The translations under genes and the position numbers were made by a program. A stretch of DNA of 64,000 nt from Candidatus Megaera endosymbiont of Mesostigma viride (GTDB lineage Bacteria; Pseudomonadota; Alphaproteobacteria; Rickettsiales; Rickettsiaceae), in contig CP084576.1 in the NCBI GenBank assembly GCA_020410825.1, positions 1,116,001 through 1,180,000 on the forward strand, given 5' to 3'. The notes under the pieces are model-generated. The model ran no database searches, had not been told where the DNA came from, and saw only the letters and a program-made list of their open reading frames with translations. Positions 54,189-62,775 of this stretch are shown piece by piece. Every line of letters begins with the position of its first letter. Within the stretch, counting starts at the first letter, position 1.

Positions 54189-55688
54189 ATGTCTAATAAA
54201 ATTAATAACTACCTAAAATTAGAAAAAGAAATTGAACAGATTTCTCATTTAAGCAATATTTCATCTCTTGTACACTGGGATTCCGCAACTATGCTAAGAT
54301 CCGGATCTGCCAAAACAAGACAACAAGAAATGGCTACACTTGAATCTTTGATTCATGAAATGAGTACTAGTCAAAAATTCGGTGATTTGATAGAAGCTGC
54401 TTTGCCTGAGCAGGATTTTTTAGATGATTGGCAAAAAGCAAATCTGAAACTTATCAAAAAATCTTATGAAGAAGAAGTTTGTATTACTCCGGAAATGAAA
54501 TATGAGTTTTCGATAGCTTCAGGGGAATCAGAATTTGCTTGGCGCAAGTGCAGAGCTGAAAACGATTTTAAAACTTTAGTTCCTTATTTAGATAGGGTAT
54601 TTAATACTTGTATTCAAATAGCTACTGCTAAATCTGAAAAACTTGGAAAACCTATTTACGATAGTTTAGTTGATAGTTTTGATCCGGAAAGGGAAGTATC
54701 AGAAATCACCAGTGTTTACAATGTTCTAAAAAAAGAATTACCTGGGTTAATTGCTAAAATAGCTGAAAAGCAATCCTCCGAAAAATTCATAAAATTAACT
54801 AAACCGATAGATGAAAGTACCCAGAAAGCTATAGGTGTAAAAGTTCTGGAAAAAATGGGATTTGATTTGAATCGAGGCAGGTTAGATAAATCCACACATC
54901 CTTTTTGTATAGGAGGACGGTTTGACGTAAGAATTACTACAAGATATGATGAGAATAATTTTTTATCTAGCCTGTTTGCAGTAATTCATGAAACCGGTCA
55001 CGGTTTGTATCAACAAAATCTACCTGAAAAATACATTAATCAACCAGTAGGAAAACCTAAGGGAATGGCTTTTCATGAAAGCCAATCATTGATTATGGAG
55101 ATGCAAGCTTGTACTTCTTTAGAGTTTACCGAATTTTTAGCACAATTACTAAAAGACGAATTTAACATTAGCGGAGCAGAATATTCAGGAGAAAATTTAT
55201 ATAAATTAATGACAAGAGTACATCCCAGCTTTATTAGGGTAGATGCAGATGAAGTAACCTATCCGTTACATGTCATTTTGCGTTTTGAAATTGAACAGCA
55301 AATAATAAATGGTAAAATAAAAGCCGCTGACTTGCCGGAATTATGGAACAGTAAAATGAAAGAGTATCTTGGTATTACGCCGGATTCTTATTCAAATGGC
55401 TGCCTGCAAGATATACACTGGCCGGCGGGTATGATTGGTTATTTTCCTTCTTATACTAACGGGGCTATAATTTCTAGTATGGTTATGAATCGTGCCAAAA
55501 AACAAAATATTAAGATGGATACGGAATTGTCTAAAGGTACTTTTGATAGTTTAAACAATTACTTGAGCAACAACTTGCGCCAATACGGTTCTTTAAAATC
55601 TTCACGAGAGTTATTACAAGAATCAACCGGTTTAAAACAAATTGATCCTATAATTTTTATTAATTATTTAAAAAATAAATATCTTTAG
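54189..55688 (+). CDS. Thermostable carboxypeptidase 1 (M32 family)
   Basis: A zinc carboxypeptidase of 499 residues, the family size. The HETGH zinc motif is at 267-271 (VIHETGHGLYQ), with FHESQSLIMEM supplying the third ligand Glu. The N-terminal SLVHWDSATMLRSGSAKTRQQEMATL and the late GCLQDIHWPAGMIGYFP segments are M32 hallmarks. It trims C-terminal residues from peptides in the cytosol, useful for a parasite fed by host peptides. A hairpin follows at 55715-55741. Confidence 0.95.
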   Translation: MSNKINNYLKLEKEIEQISHLSNISSLVHWDSATMLRSGSAKTRQQEMATLESLIHEMSTSQKFGDLIEAALPEQDFLDDWQKANLKLIKKSYEEEVCITPEMKYEFSIASGESEFAWRKCRAENDFKTLVPYLDRVFNTCIQIATAKSEKLGKPIYDSLVDSFDPEREVSEITSVYNVLKKELPGLIAKIAEKQSSEKFIKLTKPIDESTQKAIGVKVLEKMGFDLNRGRLDKSTHPFCIGGRFDVRITTRYDENNFLSSLFAVIHETGHGLYQQNLPEKYINQPVGKPKGMAFHESQSLIMEMQACTSLEFTEFLAQLLKDEFNISGAEYSGENLYKLMTRVHPSFIRVDADEVTYPLHVILRFEIEQQIINGKIKAADLPELWNSKMKEYLGITPDSYSNGCLQDIHWPAGMIGYFPSYTNGAIISSMVMNRAKKQNIKMDTELSKGTFDSLNNYLSNNLRQYGSLKSSRELLQESTGLKQIDPIIFINYLKNKYL

Positions 55689-55714
55689 TGAGCATAAACC
55701 GTAGAAGGTATAAC

Positions 55715-55741
55715 TAGATGCCCAAAAGCTTTTGGCATCTA
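55715..55741 (+). terminator. Hairpin downstream of carboxypeptidase Taq
   Basis: TAGATGCC and GGCATCTA (55715-55741) pair, and with one bulged C the AAAAG/CTTTT inner segment extends the stem to about 13 bp. It starts 27 nt after the gene's stop. AT-rich sequence follows but no clear T-run. Confidence 0.6.
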
Positions 55742-55869
55742 ATATTTATAAATTTCGTTGTTTGATAGCTTAAAATGCTATATCATTATAGGTAGATAAT
55801 TTATTAGCTAATCAAAATATATTAGCATTATGTTTGTACAATCATGTAATGAATTTTTACTGGCAGATT

Positions 55870-56229
55870 ATGGTTAAAAAAAGTCAATCTCTAATATTTC
55901 TGTTAATTATTTTCTTAACACAGATTTCTATTGCTTCGGATGATGATGTAGTCAAAGTTGATCTTCACATCAAGGATCATAAATTTATGCCTGATATTGT
56001 TGAACTGCCTACTGATAAAAAGGTTAATATTACCGTATATAACGATGATCCAACAATAGAAGAGTTTGAGAGTATTGATTTAAAAAGGGAAAAAATAGTC
56101 CTTGGTAATAGCTCTATTAAGATTGTTCTAGCCCCTTTAGCTCCTGGAGAATACAAGTTCTTTGGCGATTTTCACCAAGAAAGCGCTCAAGGTAAGATTA
56201 TTGTAACAGAAAAAAGTAAAGATGTTTAA
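55870..56229 (+). CDS. Periplasmic cupredoxin-like protein, FtrB-type
   Basis: I choose the ATG at 55870 (MVKKSQSL), which puts the signal peptide (LIFLLIIFLTQISIASD) at the N-terminus; earlier in-frame ATGs would add a short unusual lead. The mature domain is a small beta-sandwich of the cupredoxin_1 type, with VDLHIKDHKFMPD, APLAPGEYKFFGDFHQE and GKIIVTE. The usual type-1 copper Cys ligand is not visible. Such proteins accompany FTR1 permeases in FtrABCD and EfeUOB iron uptake. It overlaps the FTR1 gene by 8 nt. Confidence 0.8.
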   Translation: MVKKSQSLIFLLIIFLTQISIASDDDVVKVDLHIKDHKFMPDIVELPTDKKVNITVYNDDPTIEEFESIDLKREKIVLGNSSIKIVLAPLAPGEYKFFGDFHQESAQGKIIVTEKSKDV

Positions 56230-57040
56230 AATAGCAATTATAATCTTTCGTGAATGTCTTGAGATTGCCTTATTATTAGGCGTGATTTTAGCTTCAACAA
56301 GTCATATAAAAAATTCTAGAATTTATGTTATTATGGGGGCTATGACCGGTATCGTTCTGGCTTCTATATTTGCCTTTTTTATTAGAACCGTAACAACAGT
56401 TTATGGTACTTACGGCGACGAAATATTTGATTCTAGTGTTATTCTGCTAACAGCTGTGATAATAAGCTGGACGGTAGTATGGATGCAAGGTTACACTCAA
56501 AAAATTAAAAATAATTTAGGAAAATTAGCAGAAAAAATAACTACAAATAATGCAAGCAAAACCCTGCTAGTTGCGATTGTTGCAAGTACGATCTTTAGAG
56601 AAGGAGCAGAGATCATTTTATTAGTCTACGGAATATCTTCTGCCTCTTTATCAGCTAGTGAATATGTAATAGGTTTAGTTATCGGGAGCATTAGCGGTTT
56701 TATTGTTGGTGTGGTGATATATACAGGCCTGATAAAACTAGCAGGTAAATATATATTTAAAGTTTCTACTATATTACTAATACTTATTGCTGCTGGTCTT
56801 GCCTCAGAAGCTGCAGGGATATTAACCTCTGTGGGTGTTATTGAAATGTATAGAGAAACTTTATGGGATACTTCATGGTTAATTGACAATAACAGTATAG
56901 TAGGCAAGTTACTACATATTACAGTTGGTTATGATTCTAAGCCAAATGGTATGCAAATTATTTTTTACCTTTCAAGTATTATGTTTACATTAACTATGAT
57001 GAAAATTAGGACACTCTTAACTAAGAGCAAATATGCTTAA
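56222..57040 (+). CDS. FTR1-family high-affinity iron permease
   Basis: A 272-residue membrane protein with about seven helices. FTR1 proteins carry two REGxE iron-binding motifs; here they are RECLE at residues 10-14 (a Gly-to-Cys variant) and REGAE at 126-130. It moves iron across the inner membrane in the FtrC/EfeU manner. It overlaps the cupredoxin by 8 nt and yciB by 8 nt, so three genes are coupled. Other subunits of the Ftr or Efe systems (P19, peroxidase, ferredoxin-like) are not in the window. Confidence 0.92.
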   Translation: MFKIAIIIFRECLEIALLLGVILASTSHIKNSRIYVIMGAMTGIVLASIFAFFIRTVTTVYGTYGDEIFDSSVILLTAVIISWTVVWMQGYTQKIKNNLGKLAEKITTNNASKTLLVAIVASTIFREGAEIILLVYGISSASLSASEYVIGLVIGSISGFIVGVVIYTGLIKLAGKYIFKVSTILLILIAAGLASEAAGILTSVGVIEMYRETLWDTSWLIDNNSIVGKLLHITVGYDSKPNGMQIIFYLSSIMFTLTMMKIRTLLTKSKYA

Positions 57041-57566
57041 GTTTTTGGCTGAATTCGGACCTGTAGTGGCCTTTTTTATTGGTTACAGCAATAATGGAGT
57101 TCTTACCGCAACGTTATATATGCTCATTGCTTCTGTAATTGGAGTAATAATTATCTACTTTATGGAAAAGAAGATAAACATGGTTAATATAATTTCTTCT
57201 GGGTTACTTCTAATATCTTCTAGCTTAACATTGTTTAGCGGTAATAGTGTTTTTATTAAAATGAAACCAACAGTGTTATATATTGTTTTTGCGCTAATTT
57301 TTTTGATTACCAATTTTAAATGGCAGCCCGCCACTAAAATCGTTTTTGGGAAAGCCATTTCCTTTAAGGAAGAGGCAAAATGGCGGCAGCTTAATATCCG
57401 CTTTATGTGCTTTTTTATAATAATGGCAATGACCAATGAAGTAATTTGGCGGAATTTTACAGAAGAAACCTGGGTGAATTTTAAGGTTTTTGGTGCTCTT
57501 CCAATTACCTTATTATTTATGATTACTCAAATGCCTTTTATTATACGTAACAAAATAGAAACATAA
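57033..57566 (+). CDS. yciB: YciB/IspA-type inner membrane septation protein
   Basis: The 177-residue protein has about five helices and the opening MLKFLAEFGPVVAFFIGY. The later WRQLNIRFMCFFIIMAMTNEVIWRNFTEETWVNFKVFG segment is the strongest family signature. YciB proteins affect cell envelope synthesis and division. It overlaps the FTR1 gene by 8 nt, which ties a septation protein to iron uptake, probably by chance of operon assembly. A long palindrome follows at 57675. Confidence 0.92.
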   Translation: MLKFLAEFGPVVAFFIGYSNNGVLTATLYMLIASVIGVIIIYFMEKKINMVNIISSGLLLISSSLTLFSGNSVFIKMKPTVLYIVFALIFLITNFKWQPATKIVFGKAISFKEEAKWRQLNIRFMCFFIIMAMTNEVIWRNFTEETWVNFKVFGALPITLLFMITQMPFIIRNKIET

Positions 57567-57674
57567 GTATACATTTTAGATTTATCCATTCTCCGCACGT
57601 AGCGTTTTATGGGAATACTCCAGATAATCACTTGGAAACTAGTTATTATCTAACATAATAAAAATTCGATAATT

Positions 57675-57712
57675 GTATTATTTATTATTCTTTTTTGAAT
57701 AATAAATAATAC
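57675..57712. terminator. 16-bp perfect AT-rich inverted repeat between yciB and the regulator gene
   Basis: Arms at 57675-57690 and 57697-57712 are perfectly complementary over 16 bp and close a TTTTTT loop. The two flanking genes converge, so a bidirectional terminator is likely. It is the longest perfect AT-only-type stem I saw in the window. Confidence 0.55.
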
Positions 57713-57784
57713 TAGTATTTATCGGTTATCATGGATGCCTTTATGACTTCCCTAATAAGAGCTACACTTCGAGTAATCTTGTGT

Positions 57785-58414
57785 CTAATCCAGGGAGGTA
57801 ATCTTTAGTTGACAACTATTACTTTTAAGTTCCAACATATTATCAGGTAGTTTGGCTTTAAGCCTGTAAAGGTGAGTGTCAATAGTAGATGACTCGCTAT
57901 TTTTGTGGTACTTCCACACATTTTTTAAAAGAAATTCTTTTTCAATTCTAAAGTCTGTGCTAAGTAACATAGACTTAAAAATGTTATTTTCTTTTGCTGT
58001 TAATCTAATCGAGTTTTCTTGCGAGCTAAGTGTATGTAATTTCTCGTTATAAATAAAATCATTATTAATTATACAAAAAATATCCTGGCTATTATTTACA
58101 CCCTGTATTATTTTTAAGAAGTTATTCAACCTCAATGGCTTAGAAATATTTATCTCATCTTGTGAAAATTTATTTTTACTAGTTAAATTTACAATAGTCT
58201 TGATTTTATGATGCCAGATATTATCAAGAGTTAAATCACTTAAGTCTATTATTAATAAATTAATTTTATTATGGAAATTAACAAGTGCTTGGTAATCGTT
58301 ATATATATAAAAAAAGTCAGCATCTAATAAATTATCCTTTATTGAATTAGCAAGCAGATTACTTCTGGTAAGCAGAATTACTTCTTTAACCAGTTTAAAT
58401 TGCGCTTTGATCAT
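57785..58414 (-). CDS. OmpR-type winged-helix regulator with degenerate receiver
   Basis: The 209 residues split into a receiver-like domain and a C-terminal OmpR/PhoB winged helix (about residues 135-205, with LTAKENNIFKSML and IDTHLYRLKAKLPD). In the receiver, the paired acidic residues near the N-terminus are missing (EVILLTRSNL), but LLIIDLSD could keep an Asp at the phosphorylation position and ISKPLRLNN keeps the lysine. It may therefore work without phosphorylation. The start overlaps trhO by 4 nt, an unusual pairing. Confidence 0.7.
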   Translation of the reverse strand: MIKAQFKLVKEVILLTRSNLLANSIKDNLLDADFFYIYNDYQALVNFHNKINLLIIDLSDLTLDNIWHHKIKTIVNLTSKNKFSQDEINISKPLRLNNFLKIIQGVNNSQDIFCIINNDFIYNEKLHTLSSQENSIRLTAKENNIFKSMLLSTDFRIEKEFLLKNVWKYHKNSESSTIDTHLYRLKAKLPDNMLELKSNSCQLKITSLD

Positions 58415-59235
58415 TTATTTCTACTAACACTCTTAGCATTTTGGCCTTTTTGAACCCAGTATCCTTCAGTAGGTAATAGATCCGAATCAACAGCCCCTCT
58501 ATCGTCAAATACAAAACAATTTCCTTTCCAAACTCCATTTTTGTTTTTGGTATCTTCAAGATATTGCAGAATTCCTCCTTTGAGATGATACACTTCATCG
58601 TAACCAAGGGCTTTCATGTAAGCAGTAGATTTTTCACACCTGATACCTCCAGTGCAGAACATGGCTATCTTTTTGTTTTTAAACAATTCAGCATTATTTT
58701 TAGCCCACTCTGGAAACTCTCTAAAACTTTCGGTATGTGGATCTAGTGCTCCTTCAAAAGTACCGGCTTTTACCTCATAGCTATTCCTTGTATCTACTGT
58801 TATTACATCACTTCTTTGGATCAACTTATCCCAATCAGTTGTTTCAATATATTCTCCTTTCAATTTTTCTACATCAATCTCCCCAGCTTTCATGGAAACA
58901 ATTTCATTTTTTAGTTTTATTTTAATTTTGGAAAATGGCTGGATGTTGCAATAGTTTACCTTTACGCTAATATCCTTTGGATTAGTAAGATCTTGTAATG
59001 TTTTAATAACTAGATGCAAATCGTCTTCTGCGGTAGAAGATATGGAACCGTTAAAACCTTCTTTTGCAAGAATAATAGTACCCTTTACATATTTTTTCTT
59101 AGTAATTAACAAAATTTTGGGGAGTAAAGCTTCTGGCTCAGGAATATTTACAAAACTATAAAAACTAAGAACAGCCACAGAATCCGTATTCTTGCTTAAA
59201 TTTGTATTATCTAAATAATTATCCGTTTTCTCCAT
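58411..59235 (-). CDS. trhO: tRNA uridine-34 hydroxylase TrhO (UPF0176 rhodanese)
   Basis: A 274-residue protein with an N-terminal acylphosphatase-like domain (SFYSFVNIPEPEAL) and a C-terminal rhodanese domain. The catalytic loop CTGGIRCEKSTAYM places the cysteine at residue 194. TrhO adds oxygen to tRNA U34 to make 5-hydroxyuridine in an oxygen-dependent step. It is the first gene of a pair with the degenerate response regulator, overlapped by 4 nt. degP lies 22 nt upstream on the same strand. Confidence 0.94.
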   Translation of the reverse strand: MEKTDNYLDNTNLSKNTDSVAVLSFYSFVNIPEPEALLPKILLITKKKYVKGTIILAKEGFNGSISSTAEDDLHLVIKTLQDLTNPKDISVKVNYCNIQPFSKIKIKLKNEIVSMKAGEIDVEKLKGEYIETTDWDKLIQRSDVITVDTRNSYEVKAGTFEGALDPHTESFREFPEWAKNNAELFKNKKIAMFCTGGIRCEKSTAYMKALGYDEVYHLKGGILQYLEDTKNKNGVWKGNCFVFDDRGAVDSDLLPTEGYWVQKGQNAKSVSRNK

Positions 59236-59257
59236 ATTAATTCTTTTTAAGCTTTCA

Positions 59258-60730
59258 TTATTTAATCGGGAATGTCATAAACATACTAAAATCTTTTCTT
59301 TTTACAAGTACGATCGCATTTTTTTTGTTCTCAGATTTTAGCTTTTTGTATATTGAATTAAATTGTTCTATATCATTTATAGACTCTTGATTAATAGCAA
59401 GTACTATATCTCCAGCTATTAATTTAATGTTTGGGTCGTTAGTTTTGACCTCAACAACAAAAAGCCCATTAATGGTTTTATCAAGGTAAAACCTATTTTT
59501 TATGTCTTCAGTTATATTAGTAAAAACAATTCCTGATTTTTCTAATAAGTTTTTGTTGTTGATATTTTTTAGAGGTAAATCATTTTCTTCTTCTTGCTGT
59601 TCTTCTTCATTATCCTTTACTTCGGAAATCTGAGTTTTAAGATCAATTGTTTTACTGTCCCTGATAACTGTTAACGTGACTTCTTCGTCAATTTTAGCCT
59701 CAGCTACAAATAGTTGTAATTTTCTTGAATTTAAAACCTCTTTATCATTAAATCCAATTATTAAATCGCCTCTTTTTAATCCAGCTTTATCACCTGAGCC
59801 GCCGATTTTAACATCTACTACTAGTACTCCGTAGTTTTTATCAATATTTAATGCTTCTGATAGTTCTTTCGTATTTTCTTGAATAGCTATATCTAGTTTT
59901 CCCCTGCTTATTTTTCCATTTTTCTTTAACTGATCCACGATATTTTGTGCTTTATTAGATGGAATTGCAAAACCAATACCCACATTAGTACCGCCGCTTA
60001 CCGCAGGAATAGAAGTATTAATACCAATTACTTTTCCTTCAATATTAAACAGTGGTCCTCCGGAGTTTCCAGTGTTTATCGCTGCGTCGGTTTGGATAAA
60101 ATCATCAACTAATTCATCCATACCAGAACCAAGATCCCTTCCTTTAGAAGAGATAATCCCCGTAGTAACAGTTCCACCAAAACCAAGAGAATTACCTATA
60201 GCAATTACTATATCCCCAACTCTTGCTTCATTAGAATTACCAAAGGAAACAAACGGCAATTTTTTATCAGTATTAATTTTGATTAATGCTAAGTCCGTTT
60301 GCGGATCCCTACCTATAATTACTGCTGGCAGTTCTGTATTATCGGATAATTTAACGTGTATTTCATCAGACCCTGCAATAACGTGATAATTTGTTACTAT
60401 TAGGCCGGTTTCGTCAATAATAAAACCAGATCCAAGCGACATGGCATGCAGATTGGGATACAAGTCAAAGGCAAAGGGTATATTAAATTGCTTGAAGAAA
60501 TCCTTGAACTCTTCAAAAGGTATTAATTCCGGTAAAGGATTGTCCTTGGATTGTCTTCTTTTGTTATATTTTATTGTATAAATATTAACTACAGCCGGCA
60601 TTAAAGGCTCTATAATATCAGCAAAACTTGTTACTTGAGTCTCTGGTTTGTTGTTAGCCCAAGTAAGATCACTAAAACAATTTGTAATTAATGTGATTAA
60701 AAGAAAGCCTTGGATAAAATGCTGCCTCAT
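59258..60730 (-). CDS. degP: Periplasmic serine protease DegP/HtrA
   Basis: The 490-residue protease has a signal peptide of about 25 residues, a trypsin-like domain with His116 (VTNYHVIAG), Asp146 (QTDLALIKI) and Ser223 (GNSGGPLF), and two PDZ domains in the C-terminal half. It degrades or refolds misfolded envelope proteins. An acidic KDNEEEQQEEEND stretch separates the PDZ domains. It follows hflC by 3 nt, giving hflK-hflC-degP, the order known in Rickettsia. Confidence 0.96.
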   Translation of the reverse strand: MRQHFIQGFLLITLITNCFSDLTWANNKPETQVTSFADIIEPLMPAVVNIYTIKYNKRRQSKDNPLPELIPFEEFKDFFKQFNIPFAFDLYPNLHAMSLGSGFIIDETGLIVTNYHVIAGSDEIHVKLSDNTELPAVIIGRDPQTDLALIKINTDKKLPFVSFGNSNEARVGDIVIAIGNSLGFGGTVTTGIISSKGRDLGSGMDELVDDFIQTDAAINTGNSGGPLFNIEGKVIGINTSIPAVSGGTNVGIGFAIPSNKAQNIVDQLKKNGKISRGKLDIAIQENTKELSEALNIDKNYGVLVVDVKIGGSGDKAGLKRGDLIIGFNDKEVLNSRKLQLFVAEAKIDEEVTLTVIRDSKTIDLKTQISEVKDNEEEQQEEENDLPLKNINNKNLLEKSGIVFTNITEDIKNRFYLDKTINGLFVVEVKTNDPNIKLIAGDIVLAINQESINDIEQFNSIYKKLKSENKKNAIVLVKRKDFSMFMTFPIK

Positions 60731-60733
60731 ATG

Positions 60734-61591
60734 CTATTTTCCTAATCTTAGGTATTTAAAAAACTCAGAATCTGGAGAAAGAACAAATTGAGTATTTTCT
60801 TTTGATAATGAAGCTTTATAAGTGTTTAAGGAGGCATAAAACTTAAAGAATTCCGAGTCTCTTGAATAAGCCTGGTTATAAAGATGTGCAGCTTCTGCAT
60901 CACCTAAACCTTTAGTTTTCTGAGCATCCATGTAAGCATTAGCTAAAATTATTTTACTTTCTTTATCAGCTTTCGATCTGATTCTAGCTGCTTCTTCGTT
61001 TCCTTCTGCTCTAATCTGATTTGCTTCCTTTTCACGATCAGTTTGCATGCGCATGTAAATCGCAGTACTATTTTCTGGTGGTAAATCTGCTTTTAAAATC
61101 CTAACATCAATGACTTCAATACCAAAGTTTTTTGCTTCTGAATACGTTAAATCTCTTATCTGCAGCATTAAGTTTGCCCTTTTATCAGTAAGAAGGGTAT
61201 TTAATGGAAATTTACCAATTACGGTACGCATCGCTGATTCTAGAATCCTGTTCAGACGAAGTTGAGCTCCTTGGTAATTATGTACTGTCTTAATAAATTC
61301 AACTGTATTTACAATCCTGAATTTTGCAAAAGCATCTACAATTACCCGCTTTTCATCTGAAGCTGTAAGCTCCTTTGCCTCAGCTTTTACATCCAGAATC
61401 CTTTTATCAAAGAATTGGACATTTTGAATGAAAGGAATTTTTATGTTTAACCCCGGAGATTCAATTACTCTAACTGCTTCCCCAAACTGAAATACCACTC
61501 CATTTTGTCTTTGATCAACGCTAAACAAAGATCCAGACAGAATCATTAAAAAAGCAAATGCTGCGAATCCGACGTAATGTATCTTGTTCAT
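60734..61591 (-). CDS. hflC: HflC, SPFH-domain regulator of FtsH
   Basis: A 285-residue protein with one N-terminal membrane helix (YVGFAAFAFLMILSGSLF) followed by a prohibitin/SPFH domain (NGVVFQFGEAVRVIESPGLNIKIPFIQNV) and a long charged coiled coil (MQTDREKEANQIRAEGNEEAA). With HflK it forms a large periplasmic cage that controls the FtsH protease. The gene is 29 nt downstream of hflK and 3 nt upstream of degP. Confidence 0.95.
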   Translation of the reverse strand: MNKIHYVGFAAFAFLMILSGSLFSVDQRQNGVVFQFGEAVRVIESPGLNIKIPFIQNVQFFDKRILDVKAEAKELTASDEKRVIVDAFAKFRIVNTVEFIKTVHNYQGAQLRLNRILESAMRTVIGKFPLNTLLTDKRANLMLQIRDLTYSEAKNFGIEVIDVRILKADLPPENSTAIYMRMQTDREKEANQIRAEGNEEAARIRSKADKESKIILANAYMDAQKTKGLGDAEAAHLYNQAYSRDSEFFKFYASLNTYKASLSKENTQFVLSPDSEFFKYLRLGK

Positions 61592-61619
61592 ATTTATAAC
61601 CTGTTAGCTTTTGTAAATT

Positions 61620-62684
61620 TTACTGACTATTTGTGGAAGCCTTAGGCTTTACTGCCATATGAGGTAATACCCCTTCAGTACCCATAATTACTTTATCAGA
61701 CTGATATAATATCTCCTTTAAGGCATCTAAATATAACCTACCTCGAGTTACTTCCTTGTTCAATAAATATTGTTCGTATATTGCATTAAACCTTGAAGCA
61801 TCACCTTCTGCCTTAGCAATTACTTCTACCTTATACCCTTCCGATTCCTCCAGAATTTTGGCTGCTTCTCCTCTTGCTTTTGGTAGAATATTATTTCTAT
61901 AAGACTGTGCTTCATTGATTTCTTTTTCCTTGTCTGCTTTTGCTGTTTGCACATCTCTATAAGCCTGAATGGCCTCCTTCGGAGGTTCTGCTTTTAAAAG
62001 TTTTACCTGCTCTATTGCCACACCAATTTTATATTGTTCTAAAATCTGCTTTATTAATCCCTCAATTTTTTCAGTAATCTCTTGTTTTTGATTCGAAAGT
62101 ACAGAAGCAATAGGCATATTTCCTATTACTTCCCTTATTGCACTTTCGGAAACAGCTTTAACAGCTTCTTCTGGATCGGTAACATTGAAGAGGTAATCAG
62201 ATAAATTTGATATATGCCACATTACATCTACGTTAAGTTCAATAATATTCTCATCCCCTGTTAACATTATACTTTCAGCAGCGATGTCTCTATCTTTATT
62301 TAAATCAGCTCCTATGTTATTTCTTAACTTACCGCTAGACCTATAACCGATTTCTATTCTTCTAGACTGGGCAACTTTTTCTATTTCCAACGTTTCAAAT
62401 GGAGACGGTAATTTATAATTTAGCCCCGGCATAGCCGTTCTATTAAATTTACCAAATCTGATAATAGCTGCTTCCTCTCCTTCTTCTACCTTGTAAAACC
62501 CATTAGCAAGCCATAGTAATATAATCCCCCCTAAAATCCAGATGACCGACTTAGGGTTGAAATTAAATTGGAAATTATCAAAGTTAAACTGGTCTCTACG
62601 TTTCTTAGTAAAAATATTTTCTTTTGGCTCAGAATCTTCCCAAGGAGATTTTTTAAAAGTGTGTTGATATATGTATTTTTTCAT
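61620..62684 (-). CDS. hflK: HflK, SPFH-domain regulator of FtsH
   Basis: The 354-residue protein has a basic N-terminus (KKSPWEDSEP, KKRRDQFNFDNF), one membrane helix (VIWILGGIILLWLANGFY) and an SPFH domain starting KVEEGEEAAIIRFG. The coiled-coil region ADKEKEINEAQSYRNNILPKARGEAAKI matches HflK. It is the first gene of the hflK-hflC-degP operon and diverges from mrp with about 90 bp between them. Confidence 0.95.
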   Translation of the reverse strand: MKKYIYQHTFKKSPWEDSEPKENIFTKKRRDQFNFDNFQFNFNPKSVIWILGGIILLWLANGFYKVEEGEEAAIIRFGKFNRTAMPGLNYKLPSPFETLEIEKVAQSRRIEIGYRSSGKLRNNIGADLNKDRDIAAESIMLTGDENIIELNVDVMWHISNLSDYLFNVTDPEEAVKAVSESAIREVIGNMPIASVLSNQKQEITEKIEGLIKQILEQYKIGVAIEQVKLLKAEPPKEAIQAYRDVQTAKADKEKEINEAQSYRNNILPKARGEAAKILEESEGYKVEVIAKAEGDASRFNAIYEQYLLNKEVTRGRLYLDALKEILYQSDKVIMGTEGVLPHMAVKPKASTNSQ

Positions 62685-62775
62685 TATTTGAACTATCGTT
62701 TAGGTGGTAAATAATATATAGTTAAGTAGAAACTAACAACATAATAATATAATAATATTATTTAATATTGCAAGC

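Noticed and set aside
60072..60386. A 104-codon frame antisense to degP
   Set aside because: It mirrors the conserved protease domain on the opposite strand, so the open frame is a by-product of degP codon use.
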